Source of the DNA: an uncultured Verrucomicrobiae bacterium
GTDB lineage: Bacteria > Verrucomicrobiota > Verrucomicrobiia > Limisphaerales > AAA164-E04
Assembly (NCBI GenBank): GCA_951813855.1
Contig: OX638380.1
Coordinates: 3,998,518-4,062,517, forward strand
Direction of reading: 5' to 3'
DNA: 64,000 bases
Every line of letters begins with the position of its first letter. The first letter of the stretch is position 1. The translations under genes and the position numbers were made by a program. Below, piece after piece: positions 9,658 through 19,027 of the stretch. The notes under the pieces are model-generated. The model did not search any database, was not told the DNA's origin, and saw nothing but the letters and a program-made list of their open reading frames with translations.

Positions 9658-11253
9658 CTAAAACGAGAGTCTGGCCAACTCGGACAGGAATTTGAGGGGC
9701 AAGACGATTCGCGATTGAATCTCGTTTCCGAGAAAATCGACCTGAACGCTGATATCTGTACCCTTGAGATCCGGCTTTTTGACTTCGAATAACGTGATGC
9801 CCTGCAACTTGGCGAACCAAGAGGTCAATTCGAACGGCGAAACTTTCAAGTACAACACCGTGTTTCGGTTCAGGTGGGGGATCGCCCGAACGGCGGCGGG
9901 CTGATCGAGGAGTTTTCCGATTTCTTCGGACGTTCCCAGGAACACGTAGTCGCCCCGGTAAGCCATGCGAATATCCATGACGCCTTGATTCCAGAGGAGA
10001 TTGAAGGCTGCCCGCTGTCCGGGTGTTTGCAGCCGGTACATCGAATGCTCCAGATTCATGACCGTCAGGAGCCGGTCGACCGGAACTCCGTCGATTTCTT
10101 CGTAATCGAATTGCAGCGCGAACTGCCGAAACGGTTTATCGACGCCGGCCATGGACTGCATGGTTTCGGCTAATTGGGCCATGGTCTTTCGAAAGGCTGC
10201 CGGATCGAAGTCGGGATAATAGTAGGCGTAGGTGAATTTGACCGGAGAGCCGGCCTCGATTTTTCCGGCCAATTGCTTCGGGAAGAGTTGTTCCATCAAT
10301 CGGGAAATCACCTCTTCGGAGTTTTCCGTCGCGTAACCCTCATGGATCTTCATGCTCAATACGGACAGTTTCTTGAACGAATCCAGGATTTTCGGGTTCT
10401 CTCCCAATTGTCCGGCGAAGTACAACATCCCGGACTGGTCGATCAACGAATTCACCTGGTTTAACTGGGTATCGGGAGAGCGCAGGTAGCCAGCCATCTC
10501 GCTTTCGGGTAGAGCCTTGATTCGCCCTTCCAGAACGACGGCGGCAGGATCAGTCTCCAAGGTGATTCCCATCGTTTCCAAATCCTGGACGAACATCCGG
10601 TATTGGGAAAACTGGAAGGTCATGACTTCGGCCAGGGCTTGAGGATCGATCCCGGGCAGATCCTCTTTCGGCATCTGGTTGAACATTTGGGACGACATCA
10701 TTTGGATCATGCCCAACTGTTGCAGAATTTCCCCTCGAGCGGATGCTCCGAGTTTGAGGGAGATGTCCAGCCACTTGCCGCCGGTGGTCAGATCGGTGGG
10801 TTTCCAAAGGTCGTGCCGTTGTTTTAGCTCTTGGTGGGGTTTTTGCTCTTCCCAGATCTTGGCGTAATCGCCTTCTCGGGTGATGGTGGCATTGAAATTC
10901 CCATCTTCAGCTGCCGCCGTTTGGTAATTTTGCCGGAATACCTCGTAATCGGCGACCGGTATCCGATAGCTCAGAACAGGTGCCCAGTTTTGAAAGGAAT
11001 CGAAACCCATGACTAATTGCCAAGGGAGTTCGGGATCAATCCCTTTGAAGAGTTTCATTTTGAACTCATTCTGGAAAAATAACCGGTACTCTTCGTCGTC
11101 AGCTCCGGGATTAAACAGGCTATAATAGGCCCGGACGCCTTTCTCGAATTCTCGATAGTTTTTGATCGTGAAGGTGACCGTGGTGGGTTCTGCTAGTGTA
11201 GTCGCCTGGCCGAAGAGCAGCAGGGAAAAAGACAGGAAGAGCGCACGTATCAT
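9658..11253 (-). CDS. Secreted protein of unknown function, tandem family copy A
   Basis: 531 residues beginning MIRALFLSFSLLLFGQATTLAEPT, a clear signal peptide with probable cleavage after ALA-type residues (TLAEP), so it should be periplasmic or exported. I do not recognise the family. It is paralogous over its full length to the two genes upstream. Shared landmarks are the N-terminal KNYR.FE, VDKPFRQ, the VDRLLTVMNLEH block, GDYVFLG and the C-terminal VDFLGNEIQSR. No catalytic motif, membrane anchor or repeat is obvious, and charged and aromatic residues are spread evenly. Lengths of copies A and B are identical (531), which suggests a conserved fold. This copy appears intact and is the last in the tandem series before the restriction genes. 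Confidence 0.85.
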   Translation of the reverse strand: MIRALFLSFSLLLFGQATTLAEPTTVTFTIKNYREFEKGVRAYYSLFNPGADDEEYRLFFQNEFKMKLFKGIDPELPWQLVMGFDSFQNWAPVLSYRIPVADYEVFRQNYQTAAAEDGNFNATITREGDYAKIWEEQKPHQELKQRHDLWKPTDLTTGGKWLDISLKLGASARGEILQQLGMIQMMSSQMFNQMPKEDLPGIDPQALAEVMTFQFSQYRMFVQDLETMGITLETDPAAVVLEGRIKALPESEMAGYLRSPDTQLNQVNSLIDQSGMLYFAGQLGENPKILDSFKKLSVLSMKIHEGYATENSEEVISRLMEQLFPKQLAGKIEAGSPVKFTYAYYYPDFDPAAFRKTMAQLAETMQSMAGVDKPFRQFALQFDYEEIDGVPVDRLLTVMNLEHSMYRLQTPGQRAAFNLLWNQGVMDIRMAYRGDYVFLGTSEEIGKLLDQPAAVRAIPHLNRNTVLYLKVSPFELTSWFAKLQGITLFEVKKPDLKGTDISVQVDFLGNEIQSRIVLPLKFLSELARLSF

Positions 11254-11636
11254 GATTTTAGAGCGTTACCGCTTCGGTCGGTACCCGTATTGGCCGGCCT
11301 TCGGTACGACGTGAAGGCGAACGCCGACCTCCTGAGGCCTGACGGAGGGGCGTTTCCTAGTTGCACGGGATGCTACGGGTTTAATCATCTTGGGCAATCA
11401 AATAACGCCAACGGGTCGAATGCATCGAAGTCGGCCAGGCCGTGAATCAGGCCAAACATCGTCGAATGGCGACTAGACGGAATTCCGACCGACCGTGCGA
11501 TGGACGGGCCATGCGACATACGAAGCGGCAGCCTTTCTTCGACCTGCTGCGACAGGCCTTGGAACCTCGTACGAAAGTCGGTTGTCCCGATTCCAAATTC
11601 GTTTCGACCGGCGCTACGGCCGGGTACGGTTCGGCA
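11254..11636. other. Intergenic spacer, second member of the repeated spacer family
   Basis: No gene seen. It shares blocks with the spacer at 13233-13544: GGTACGACG followed by GCGAACGCCG, a gggttta-type block, and CAATCAAATAACGCC near 11394. The similarity shows that the tandem duplications included the flanking DNA, not only the coding sequence. Confidence 0.55.
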
Positions 11637-13232
11637 TCAGAATTGAGGCATCTGCGCAATCATTTTGAAGGGAACGATGACTCGCGAATAGATCTGATCC
11701 CCGAGAAAATCGATCTGGAGTTCGATATTCGTGCCCTCGAAATCCGGCTTTTTTTCCGCGAATACGTCTTCTCCCTGAAGTCCGAAAAACCAGCCGACCA
11801 ATTCGAACGGCGAGACGCTCGCGTAGAATACGGTATTCCGGTTCAAGCGAGAGCCCGGTCGTTCGGCGCCCGGCGTCCGGGCGAGGATTCTTCCGATTTC
11901 TCCGGCCGTGCCCATGTATAAGTAGTCGCCTTTGTGGGCGATGCGAATATCCAGGACGCCTTCATCCCAAAGGCGACCGAAGGCTTGGCTTTGTTCGGGG
12001 GATTGCAACCGGTACATGTCATGCTCCAGATTGATGACCGTCAAGAGCCGGTCGATCGGAGTGCCGTCGATGACCTCGAATTCCTGCTGCCACGCGATTT
12101 GCCGAAACGGTTTGTCGACTCCGGCCATGGTTTGCTGGGTTTCGACCAGCCGGGCCATGGTCTTGCGGTAATCGTCCAGTTCGAAGTCGGGATAGTGGTA
12201 GGTGTAGGCGAACGACAAGGGATTTTCGGCCTTGACCGTCCCGGCGAATTGCTTGGGGAGGAGTTCCTCCATCAATTGCCCGAATTCTTCCAAGGAATCT
12301 TCCGTGGCATAGTCCTCGTTGAGTTTCATGCTCAAGACGGAAAGTTTTTCGAGCGCAGTCATGATTTTCGAGTTTTCTCCCAATTGCGCGGCGAATTGCA
12401 GCGTTGCGGACTGGTCCAACGTCGAAACCACCTGGGTTAGGTCGGCGTCGGGGGAGCGAAGGTTAGAGGCCATTTCGCTGTCGGGCAGGGCCTTGACTCG
12501 TTCCTCAATCACTAAGGCGTTAGCCGACAGGTCCAACGAGACCGTCAGCGTATCCAGATCCCGGAGAAACATCCGGTAGATCGAAAACTGGTAGGTCAAC
12601 ATTTCGGCCATCGCCTTGGGGTCGAACCCGGGCAAATCCTCTTGCGGCATGTTCTCGAAGGATTGTTTCGTTATCATTTGGATCATGCCCAGTTGCCCCA
12701 GAATTTCCGTTCGCAGGGTATTTCCGAATTTGAAGGAGATGTCCACCAGATTGCTGGCGGGCGGGATACTGGAAGGTTCCCATTCGTCGTGCCGTTTTTT
12801 TAGTTCCGGATTCGGTGCGAGTTCATACCAGAGCTTCGCGTAATCTCCGTCCCGGGCGATTTGGAGTTTGTCGGACTGGCCGTTTTTTTCCCGCCATTCC
12901 AGCAAGGTTTTCTGGAAAACCTCATAATCGGCGATCGGAATGCGAATGCTCGTAACCGGGCCCCCAAACTGAAGGGAGTTCATCCACATGACGAGCTGCC
13001 AAGGCCGCTCGCGGTCGTAACCCTTGACGAAATCCAGGTCCAGTTCGTCCCTCCAAAAATTTCGGAACCCTTCCTCGCCTTCATCGGGAAACAGGAGAAG
13101 ATAGATCGTCTGGACGCCTTGTTCGAACGCTCGATAGTTTTTGACCGTGACGGTGACCGCGGTGGGGTCCGCGAGCGCAGCCGGCAGGCTGAAGAGCAGC
13201 AGGGAAAGAAACAGGGAGAGGGCTCGTATCAT
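11637..13232 (-). CDS. Secreted protein of unknown function, tandem family copy B
   Basis: 531 residues from ATG at 13232 (MIRALSLFLSLLLFSLPAAL, signal peptide ending ALADP). A longer in-frame extension to 13349 exists but would put 39 basic residues before the signal peptide, so the internal Met is preferred. It aligns with copies A and C along its length: AFEQGVQTIY, FVKGYDRERPWQLVMW, LPGFDPKAM, DKPFRQIAW, DRLLTVINLEHDMYRL, LDIRIAHKGDY. Function is unknown. The order on the minus strand is C, B, A, with each gene followed by a related spacer, as expected from unequal crossing-over. Confidence 0.85.
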   Translation of the reverse strand: MIRALSLFLSLLLFSLPAALADPTAVTVTVKNYRAFEQGVQTIYLLLFPDEGEEGFRNFWRDELDLDFVKGYDRERPWQLVMWMNSLQFGGPVTSIRIPIADYEVFQKTLLEWREKNGQSDKLQIARDGDYAKLWYELAPNPELKKRHDEWEPSSIPPASNLVDISFKFGNTLRTEILGQLGMIQMITKQSFENMPQEDLPGFDPKAMAEMLTYQFSIYRMFLRDLDTLTVSLDLSANALVIEERVKALPDSEMASNLRSPDADLTQVVSTLDQSATLQFAAQLGENSKIMTALEKLSVLSMKLNEDYATEDSLEEFGQLMEELLPKQFAGTVKAENPLSFAYTYHYPDFELDDYRKTMARLVETQQTMAGVDKPFRQIAWQQEFEVIDGTPIDRLLTVINLEHDMYRLQSPEQSQAFGRLWDEGVLDIRIAHKGDYLYMGTAGEIGRILARTPGAERPGSRLNRNTVFYASVSPFELVGWFFGLQGEDVFAEKKPDFEGTNIELQIDFLGDQIYSRVIVPFKMIAQMPQF

Positions 13233-13544
13233 GATTCCAATGTATAATCGATTAGGGAGGGACCGTTTCCGGCTGGCCTTGCGGTACGACGCGAAAGCGA
13301 ACGCCGGTTCCCTGATGCCTTGCGGACAGGCGATTCCAATTCGCCCCAAGAGGCTAGGGGTTTAAACCGGATGGAGCAATCGAATTACGCCGCCCGGCCG
13401 AAACGCCGTCAAATCTTGACTCGGAGACTTTCCGTTCTGCCCTGCAACCAACGGACTTTCCGGAATCCGAAGCGGTCGCCTCGCCTCGGCCTGGGTTGCG
13501 CCGGTCGGCACGTCGAACGAAACCCGGCCGGTTGCGGTACCGAG
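13233..13544. other. Intergenic spacer, first member of the repeated spacer family
   Basis: No gene seen. It carries the shared blocks GGTACGACGCGAAAGCGAAC (about 13283) and CAATCGAATTACGCC (about 13375), matching the spacer about 1.98 kb away. Confidence 0.5.
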
Positions 13545-15167
13545 TTATTCCTCAAACAACAGCTTAAGCAATTTAAAGGGCATGGTGACTCGGGAATAGC
13601 TCCAGTCCCCGAGAAAATCGACCCGGAAGTCGATGTCCATGCCTTCTGAATCCGGATTTAGTGCTTCGAAGAGTTTTTCTCCCAGAAAAAAGTAGAACCA
13701 GTCGGAAAAATCGAACGGCGAGATACTTGCGTAAAATACTGTATTCCGGTTCAGGCCAAGGGCCGGTTGCTCGGTGGCAGGCACCCGGGCGAGGATTTTT
13801 TCGATTTCTCCGACCGTGCCCACGAACAAGTAATCGCCTTGGTGAGCCAGGCGTATATCCATGACGCCTTCGTCCCACAGGCGGCCGAGGGCCTAGGTTT
13901 GTTCGGGGGTTTGCAGCCGGTATAAGTCGTGCTCCAGATTGAGGACTGTCAAGAACCGGTCGACCGGAGTGCCGTCGACGACCTCGAAATCCGGCTGCCA
14001 CGCGCATTGCCGAAATGGTTTATCGACTCCGGCCATAGCTTGCAGGGATTTGACCAAGCGGGCCATGGCCTGGCGGAATTCGTTCAGCTCGAAGTCGGGA
14101 TAATAGTAGGTATAGGCGAAGGAGAGGGGTTCGCCGGCCGTGATCGTCCCGGCGATTCGCTGGGGGAGCAGTTTCTCCATCAATTGCTCGAATTCTTTCA
14201 CGGAGTCTTCCGTCGCATAGTCTTCGCTAAGTTTCATGCTCAAGACGGAAAGTTCCTTGAGCGCGCTCTTGATTTTCGATTCTTCACCCCATTGCGCGGC
14301 GAGTCGCAGCGTCGAGGACGGGTCCAACGTCGCAACCATGGGGGTCAGGTCGGCACCGGGGGAGCGAAGACAGGAGGCCAGCTCGCTTTCGGACCGGGCC
14401 TTGATTCGCTGTTCCAGGACGAAGGCATCGGCCGACAGGCCCAGCGAGATCACCAGCGTATCCAGTCCCTTGACCACCGTTTGGAACAGCGAGACCTGGT
14501 AGTTTAATAAATTGGCCATCGCCTTGGGGTCGAACCCGGGTAGATCCTCTTGCGGCAGGTTCTCGAAGTATTGGGCGCTCATCATTTGGGACATGGCCAG
14601 GAGCGACTGAATCTCCGTTCGCAGGTCTTTCCCTAATTTGAAGGAGATATCCATAACCCCATGGGGTGTCGGGATCTTGGTAGGATCCCGGTCGTCGTGC
14701 CATTTTCTCAGTGCTGGGTCAGGGTCTTCGTCATTCAGTGAATCGACGTACCAGAGCTTCGCGTAATCTCCGTCACGGGAGATTTCAATATCGTCGTCGG
14801 TCATGCTGTATTTTGATCGCCATTTCAAAAAGGCCTTTCGCAACATTTCGTCATCGCCGACCGGTATGCACGTGCTCGCAACAAAATAACCTGGCTCGAA
14901 CGAATCTACCCATGCGACGTATTGCCAAGGCCGTTCGCGGTCGTAGCCCTCGAGAAACCCCAGTTCCAGGCTGAGATCTAGAAAATCTCGGAACTCGGCT
15001 TGGAACTCTTCGTCGCTGGAATCGGGATTGTTCAACCGATAGAGCGCCTGAGCTCCCTGTTCGAACGATTGGTAGTCTTTGACCGTAATCGTGATCGAGG
15101 TGGGTTCCGAGAGCGCAGCCGGAGGGCCGAGCAGCAGGGATAGCCCTAAGGAAAGGATGCGGGTCAT
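13545..15167 (-). pseudogene. Secreted protein of unknown function, tandem family copy C, with in-frame amber stop
   Basis: The gene reads in one frame from ATG at 15167 (MTRILSLGLSLLLGPPAAL, signal peptide) to 13545, 541 codons, interrupted only by TAG at 13893-13895. The stop follows TPEQT and the sequence resumes ALGRLWDEGVMDIR. Copy B has Gln at this place (SPEQSQAFGRLW), so a single CAG to TAG change explains it. Without readthrough, the product would be 424 residues, missing the conserved C-terminal ~115. Copy C also has small insertions relative to A and B near residues 60-75 and 140-150. I treat it as a recent pseudogene; a sequencing error or suppression cannot be excluded. Confidence 0.8.
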
Positions 15168-15314
15168 GGGATCGGAGATTTAAGGGTTCGGCAGGGAGAC
15201 GTTTTTGTCTGGAGGATTAGGTCGCCGGCGACCGATGACCGGCGATTTCCAATTCCGGCGATCGATTCGGCCTGGAACCAGCGTAATCACGGCAACTGTT
15301 TGCGCAACGGGATT

Positions 15315-15388
15315 TGGAGCGGGTGAAGGGAATCGAACCCTCGTATGCAGCTTGGGAAGCTGCCGTTCTACCATTGAACTACACCCGC
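15315..15388 (-). tRNA. tRNA-Gly (anticodon CCC), CCA encoded
   Basis: Minus strand, 74 bases including CCA. The acceptor arm GCGGGTG pairs with CACCCGC, followed by T and an encoded CCA. The anticodon stem GCAGC/GCTGC encloses TTCCCAA, so the anticodon is CCC, reading GGG. The T-arm shows GGTTCGATTCC. It stands alone between the accB-to-kinase operon and the secreted-protein array. Confidence 0.95.
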
Positions 15389-15473
15389 AGTCGTAATTGG
15401 GGTCGATTCTAGGCTAATCCAGAAGTCAAGCCAAGAGTTTATTCGAGCGTCAGCCGGTCAGACAGTACCCGGT

Positions 15474-16412
15474 TTACCGGTGTCGGGGGTTAGTTTCCGG
15501 TCGCTCGGGAAGTTCAAACCGGACGAAGTTTTCTATTTCGGCCACTCGTTCTTTGATTCGGACTTTGTCGAGCTTTTCGGTCGCCGCCAGACCGAAGCCC
15601 TGGCAACAAAAGGAGGCGACGGCGCTGCCGTAGACGACGGCTTGGCGGAGGTGCCGTTCGATTTCGCCGCCCTGTTCGGCCAGATAGCCGGTCAAGCCGC
15701 CGATGAAGGAATCGCCGGCCCCGGTGGGGTCGACCAGTTCGGTCAGGGGATAGGCGGCAGCCAAGAAGAGTTCCTGCGGTCCGGAGAGCATGGCGCCGTG
15801 TTCGCCCTTTTTGACGATGACGTAACGGGGCCCGAGTTCGTGGATTTGCCGGATCGCGACCGGCAGGTTGTCTTCTTCGGTTAATTGCCGGGCTTCGGTG
15901 TCGTTGAGGATCAGGGCATCGATTTTTTTAAGCAGAGCCAGCAAATCGTCGCGGGCGATGTTCAGCCACAGGTCCATGGTGTCGGCGACTACGAAACGGG
16001 GATCGTGGATTTGATTCAGGATGTGGAGTTGCAGTTTGGGTTCGCAATTGGCCAATAGGACAAAGGGCTTCCGGCGCAAGGGCTCGGGCAAGTCCGGGAG
16101 CCAGTTTTCGATGACGCCCAAGACCGTTTCGTTGGTGCGGCGCCGGTTCATGTTGACCTCGTATTCGCCCTCCCAGAAGAACGTGCGGCCCGGTTTTCGC
16201 TCGAGTCCTTGAAGATCGATATTGTGCTCTTGGTAGAGTTGGACGTAGGGGGCTGGGAAATCGTCGCCGATGACGCCGACCAGGCTGACCGGCGCGAAAA
16301 AACTGGCGGCCACCGCCGCGTGACTGGCTGAGCCTCCCAGTAGTTTTGGTTTTTCCTGATAGGGAGTCCGAATGGAATCCAGGGCGGTCGTGCCCACGAC
16401 GAGTACACTCAT
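15474..16412 (-). CDS. PfkB family carbohydrate/nucleoside kinase
   Basis: 312 residues. The ribokinase-fold signature is present at the C terminus (DPTGAGDSFIGGLTGYLAEQ), containing the catalytic Asp and the anion hole GAGD. The N-terminal signature is also recognisable as LLGGSASHAAVAASFF, then VSLVGVIGDDF. The protein ends with a short acidic and basic tail. Substrate cannot be read from sequence; ribose, adenosine and other sugars are possible. It is the last gene of a minus-strand run accB-accC-thiE-kinase, 22 bp after thiE, so it is probably co-transcribed. A link to thiamine metabolism is conceivable because some PfkB-like enzymes phosphorylate hydroxymethylpyrimidine, but the signature fits sugar kinases at least as well. 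Confidence 0.85.
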   Translation of the reverse strand: MSVLVVGTTALDSIRTPYQEKPKLLGGSASHAAVAASFFAPVSLVGVIGDDFPAPYVQLYQEHNIDLQGLERKPGRTFFWEGEYEVNMNRRRTNETVLGVIENWLPDLPEPLRRKPFVLLANCEPKLQLHILNQIHDPRFVVADTMDLWLNIARDDLLALLKKIDALILNDTEARQLTEEDNLPVAIRQIHELGPRYVIVKKGEHGAMLSGPQELFLAAAYPLTELVDPTGAGDSFIGGLTGYLAEQGGEIERHLRQAVVYGSAVASFCCQGFGLAATEKLDKVRIKERVAEIENFVRFELPERPETNPRHR

Positions 16413-16434
16413 GATAGTCCGAAAGCGTTTGAAT

Positions 16435-17088
16435 TCAGGCCGGCAATCGGCGCCGGATGGCGAGACAGGCTTCCATGGGGTTCGGATGGCGTAACACGGC
16501 CGAAACGACGCAGACGCGTTCGGCTCCGGCGTTCATTACGTCTTCGAGATTGTTCGGATCGATTCCGCCGATGGCGAACCAGGGCAGAGCGATGTTCTGG
16601 GCCGCCCAGCGGACGTAGTTCAGGGTCACGGGGGCGGCGGTCGGCTTGGTGGCGGTGGCGTAGACCGGTCCGACGGCGACGTAGTCGGCTTCGGCCGCCA
16701 CGGCGCGGCGGTATTGTCCGGGAGCGTGAGTGCTGAGCCCGATCAGGGGACGGGGCTGGTCTGGAAAGAGGTCGGTGACGTGTCGATGCCCGCGATCGAA
16801 AAAATCTTCTTGGCCGAGGTGCACGAAGGGCGAAGGGAGCGACTGGGCTACGGCGGGATGATCATTGATGACCAGATGCACTCCGGCCGCTTCGGTAATC
16901 GGCGACAACGATTCGGCGAGCTCGGCGATGTCCGCTTCGGTGCGTTCCTTGGCCCGCAACTGGATGATATCGCTGCCTCCCTCGCAGAGTTGTTCGGTCA
17001 TTGCCTTCGGTGACCGGCCGTCGAGATACGCCGTGTCGACGAAGGTGTAAAGACGGCAGCGGTGAAGGGGAAGTTTGGCGGCGCCCAT
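16435..17088 (-). CDS. thiE: Thiamine phosphate synthase
   Basis: 217 residues with a TIM-barrel layout. It joins hydroxymethylpyrimidine diphosphate and thiazole phosphate to give thiamine phosphate. Typical ThiE motifs are present: LYTFVD at the first strand, IIQLRAKE (the Q-x-R-x-K pyrophosphate-binding motif), LVINDH, VHLGQED, GLSTH, DYVAVGPVYATATK and the phosphate-binding FAIGGIDPNN. Length is normal. It is 38 bp downstream of accC and 22 bp upstream of the PfkB kinase stop-to-start, all on the minus strand. No TPP riboswitch was seen directly upstream, consistent with it lying inside an operon. Confidence 0.93.
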   Translation of the reverse strand: MGAAKLPLHRCRLYTFVDTAYLDGRSPKAMTEQLCEGGSDIIQLRAKERTEADIAELAESLSPITEAAGVHLVINDHPAVAQSLPSPFVHLGQEDFFDRGHRHVTDLFPDQPRPLIGLSTHAPGQYRRAVAAEADYVAVGPVYATATKPTAAPVTLNYVRWAAQNIALPWFAIGGIDPNNLEDVMNAGAERVCVVSAVLRHPNPMEACLAIRRRLPA

Positions 17089-17126
17089 GACGGCGTAAGT
17101 CTGAGATCCGAGGTGCGAAAGAACGG

Positions 17127-18512
17127 TCAGTTGCGATTGTCGAGCAATTCCCGGCCGGCGCCCCGCAAAAAGTTTTCGACGAAACTCGTGGAATAAGTGC
17201 CGCGGATGAAATCGGGATTTTGCAAAATGGCCAACTGAAAGGGGATGGTGGTTTTAATGCCCGTGATCATGAACTCGCTCAGTGCCCGAGTCATGATCGC
17301 CATGGCTTCGGCGCGATTCTTGCCGTAGGCGATCAGTTTGCCGATCATGGAATCGTAGTGGGAGGAAATCGTGTAGCCGGCGTAGGCGTGCGATTCGAAC
17401 CGGACGCCCCGTCCTCCCGGGGCGAACAGCATCTCGATCCTTCCCGGCGATGGCCGGAAATTGTCGAACGGGTCTTCGGCGTTGATTCGGCACTCGATGG
17501 CATGGCCGGTGGGACGGTAATCTCCTTGGCTGATCCCGAGGGGTTCTTCGCAGGCGACCAGGATTTGCAGATGTACCAGATCTTGGCCGGTGACTTCTTC
17601 GGTCACCGGATGCTCTACCTGAATTCGTTTGTTGACTTCTAGAAAATAAAAATTCCCTTTTTGGTCGACGATGAATTCGGCCGTGCCGGCGTTGGTGTAC
17701 TTTGCCAGTTCGCAGATTTTGATGGCCGCCCGGCTGGCCTTGTTGCGGATGTGCCTGAAGGCCTTGTCTCTCAGGAGCGGCGAAGGCGTTTCTTCGATGA
17801 GTTTCTGATTGCGGCGCTGGATGGAACAGTCCCGTTCTCCCAGGTGCATGATTTTTCCTTTACTGTCGCCGATGATCTGGATCTCGATGTGGTGAGGGTT
17901 CTCGATGTATTTCTCGATGTAGACCTCCGAATCGCCGAAGCATTTTTCGGCTTCGCCGCGGGCGTTGTGATAGGCTTTGACGAGGGAGATATCGTTATGG
18001 ACCACGCGCATGCCGCGTCCTCCGCCTCCCGAGACGGCCTTGATGATCGCGGGATAGCCGATTTCTTTGGTCGTGGCCAGCGCCTCTTCCTCCGTGCCGA
18101 CCGGGCCGTCGGAACCTGGGGGAAGGGGAACGCCCGCCTTCTTCGCTAAATCGCGGCTGACGGCCTTGTTGCGCAAGGCGTTCATGGCTTCGGCGCTGGG
18201 TCCGATGAACCGGATATTGCAGCTTTTGCAAACGTCGGCGAAATGGGCGTTCTCGGACAGGAACCCGTAGCCGGGATGAATGGCGTCGACGTCGGCGATT
18301 TCGGCGGCGCTGATTAGCCGGTCGACACGCAGATAGCTGTCGGATGCGGGAGCCTGGCCGATGCAAATGGCTTCGTCGGCCATTTGCGTGTGCATCGAAT
18401 TGCGGTCCGCTTCCGAGTAGACGGCGACCGTACGAATGTTCAGTTCCTTGCAGGCGCGAATGATCCGGACGGCAATTTCGCCTCGGTTGGCGACCAGGAT
18501 TTTTTCAAGCAT
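17127..18512 (-). CDS. accC: Acetyl-CoA carboxylase, biotin carboxylase subunit
   Basis: 461 residues from ATG at 18512 (MLEKILVANRGEIAVRIIRA); an upstream in-frame extension is of poor composition and is rejected. It carries out ATP-dependent carboxylation of biotin on AccB. Key motifs are visible: the glycine-rich ATP lid GGGGRGMR, HIEIQI, the ERDCSIQRR loop, and the active-site strand FLEVNKRIQVEHPVTE with the metal-binding Glu and Asn and catalytic Arg retained. The residue after that Asn is Lys where most family members have Thr or Pro, a mild oddity. It follows accB after 44 bp. No strong Shine-Dalgarno is visible before the start, as TCCCCCC precedes ATG. Confidence 0.95.
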   Translation of the reverse strand: MLEKILVANRGEIAVRIIRACKELNIRTVAVYSEADRNSMHTQMADEAICIGQAPASDSYLRVDRLISAAEIADVDAIHPGYGFLSENAHFADVCKSCNIRFIGPSAEAMNALRNKAVSRDLAKKAGVPLPPGSDGPVGTEEEALATTKEIGYPAIIKAVSGGGGRGMRVVHNDISLVKAYHNARGEAEKCFGDSEVYIEKYIENPHHIEIQIIGDSKGKIMHLGERDCSIQRRNQKLIEETPSPLLRDKAFRHIRNKASRAAIKICELAKYTNAGTAEFIVDQKGNFYFLEVNKRIQVEHPVTEEVTGQDLVHLQILVACEEPLGISQGDYRPTGHAIECRINAEDPFDNFRPSPGRIEMLFAPGGRGVRFESHAYAGYTISSHYDSMIGKLIAYGKNRAEAMAIMTRALSEFMITGIKTTIPFQLAILQNPDFIRGTYSTSFVENFLRGAGRELLDNRN

Positions 18513-18556
18513 GGGGGGAGAAAGCGAAAGGGAGAACCGGTCCGGGGCGGGGCCGG

Positions 18557-19027
18557 TTAATTCAGTTTCACTTTGAAGAGCGTTTGCCCGAATTCGACCG
18601 GTTTGGAATTCTCGGCGACGATTTCCTGAATAACGCCTCTGGTGTCCGCCTTGATTTCGTTCATGACTTTCATCGCCTCGATGATGCAAACCACGGTATC
18701 AGGTTCGACTTGGGAGCCGACTTTCACGAAGGGGGGAGCGTCGGGGGAAGGGGAGACGTAGAACGTGCCGATCATGGGGGAAGTGATTTCCGAGTCGCCG
18801 CCGGCGAGCGGGGCCGACTCAGGGGCAACCGGTTCCGGCTCCGTCGTCTCGGTGACGACCGGAGTGGGCGGCGTCAACAGATAGGGAGCGCCGTCGGAGG
18901 TGGAGGCCAAGTAGCCATCGCTACCTCGCCGGAGCTTGATCTTGAAGTCTTCCTTTTCCATTTCGAATTCCGAAATGGAATTTTTGCTCATCAACTCGAC
19001 AATCGATTTGATTTGTTCGAAATCCAC
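18557..19027 (-). CDS. accB: Acetyl-CoA carboxylase, biotin carboxyl carrier protein
   Basis: 156 residues. The N terminus (MDFEQIKSIVELMSKNSISE) is the usual BCCP lead helix, followed by a Pro/Glu/Thr-rich flexible linker (about 50-80) and the biotinyl domain. The biotin attachment motif EAMKVMNE is present, preceded by SPMIGTFY and followed by PVEFGQTLFKV. It is the first gene of a minus-strand run with accC, thiE and a PfkB kinase. Its promoter should lie in the 650-bp region shared with the divergently transcribed rpsB. Confidence 0.96.
   Translation of the reverse strand: MDFEQIKSIVELMSKNSISEFEMEKEDFKIKLRRGSDGYLASTSDGAPYLLTPPTPVVTETTEPEPVAPESAPLAGGDSEITSPMIGTFYVSPSPDAPPFVKVGSQVEPDTVVCIIEAMKVMNEIKADTRGVIQEIVAENSKPVEFGQTLFKVKLN

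Larger units (their letters stand above)
9420..15167. repeat. Tandem triplication, period about 1.97 kb
   Basis: Three gene-plus-spacer units stand head to tail on the minus strand. The same spacer element (CAATCRAATWACGC in plus-strand reading) occurs near 9429, 11395 and 13375, giving spacings of about 1.97 and 1.98 kb. The units are clearly diverged, so the duplications are not very recent. Confidence 0.75.
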
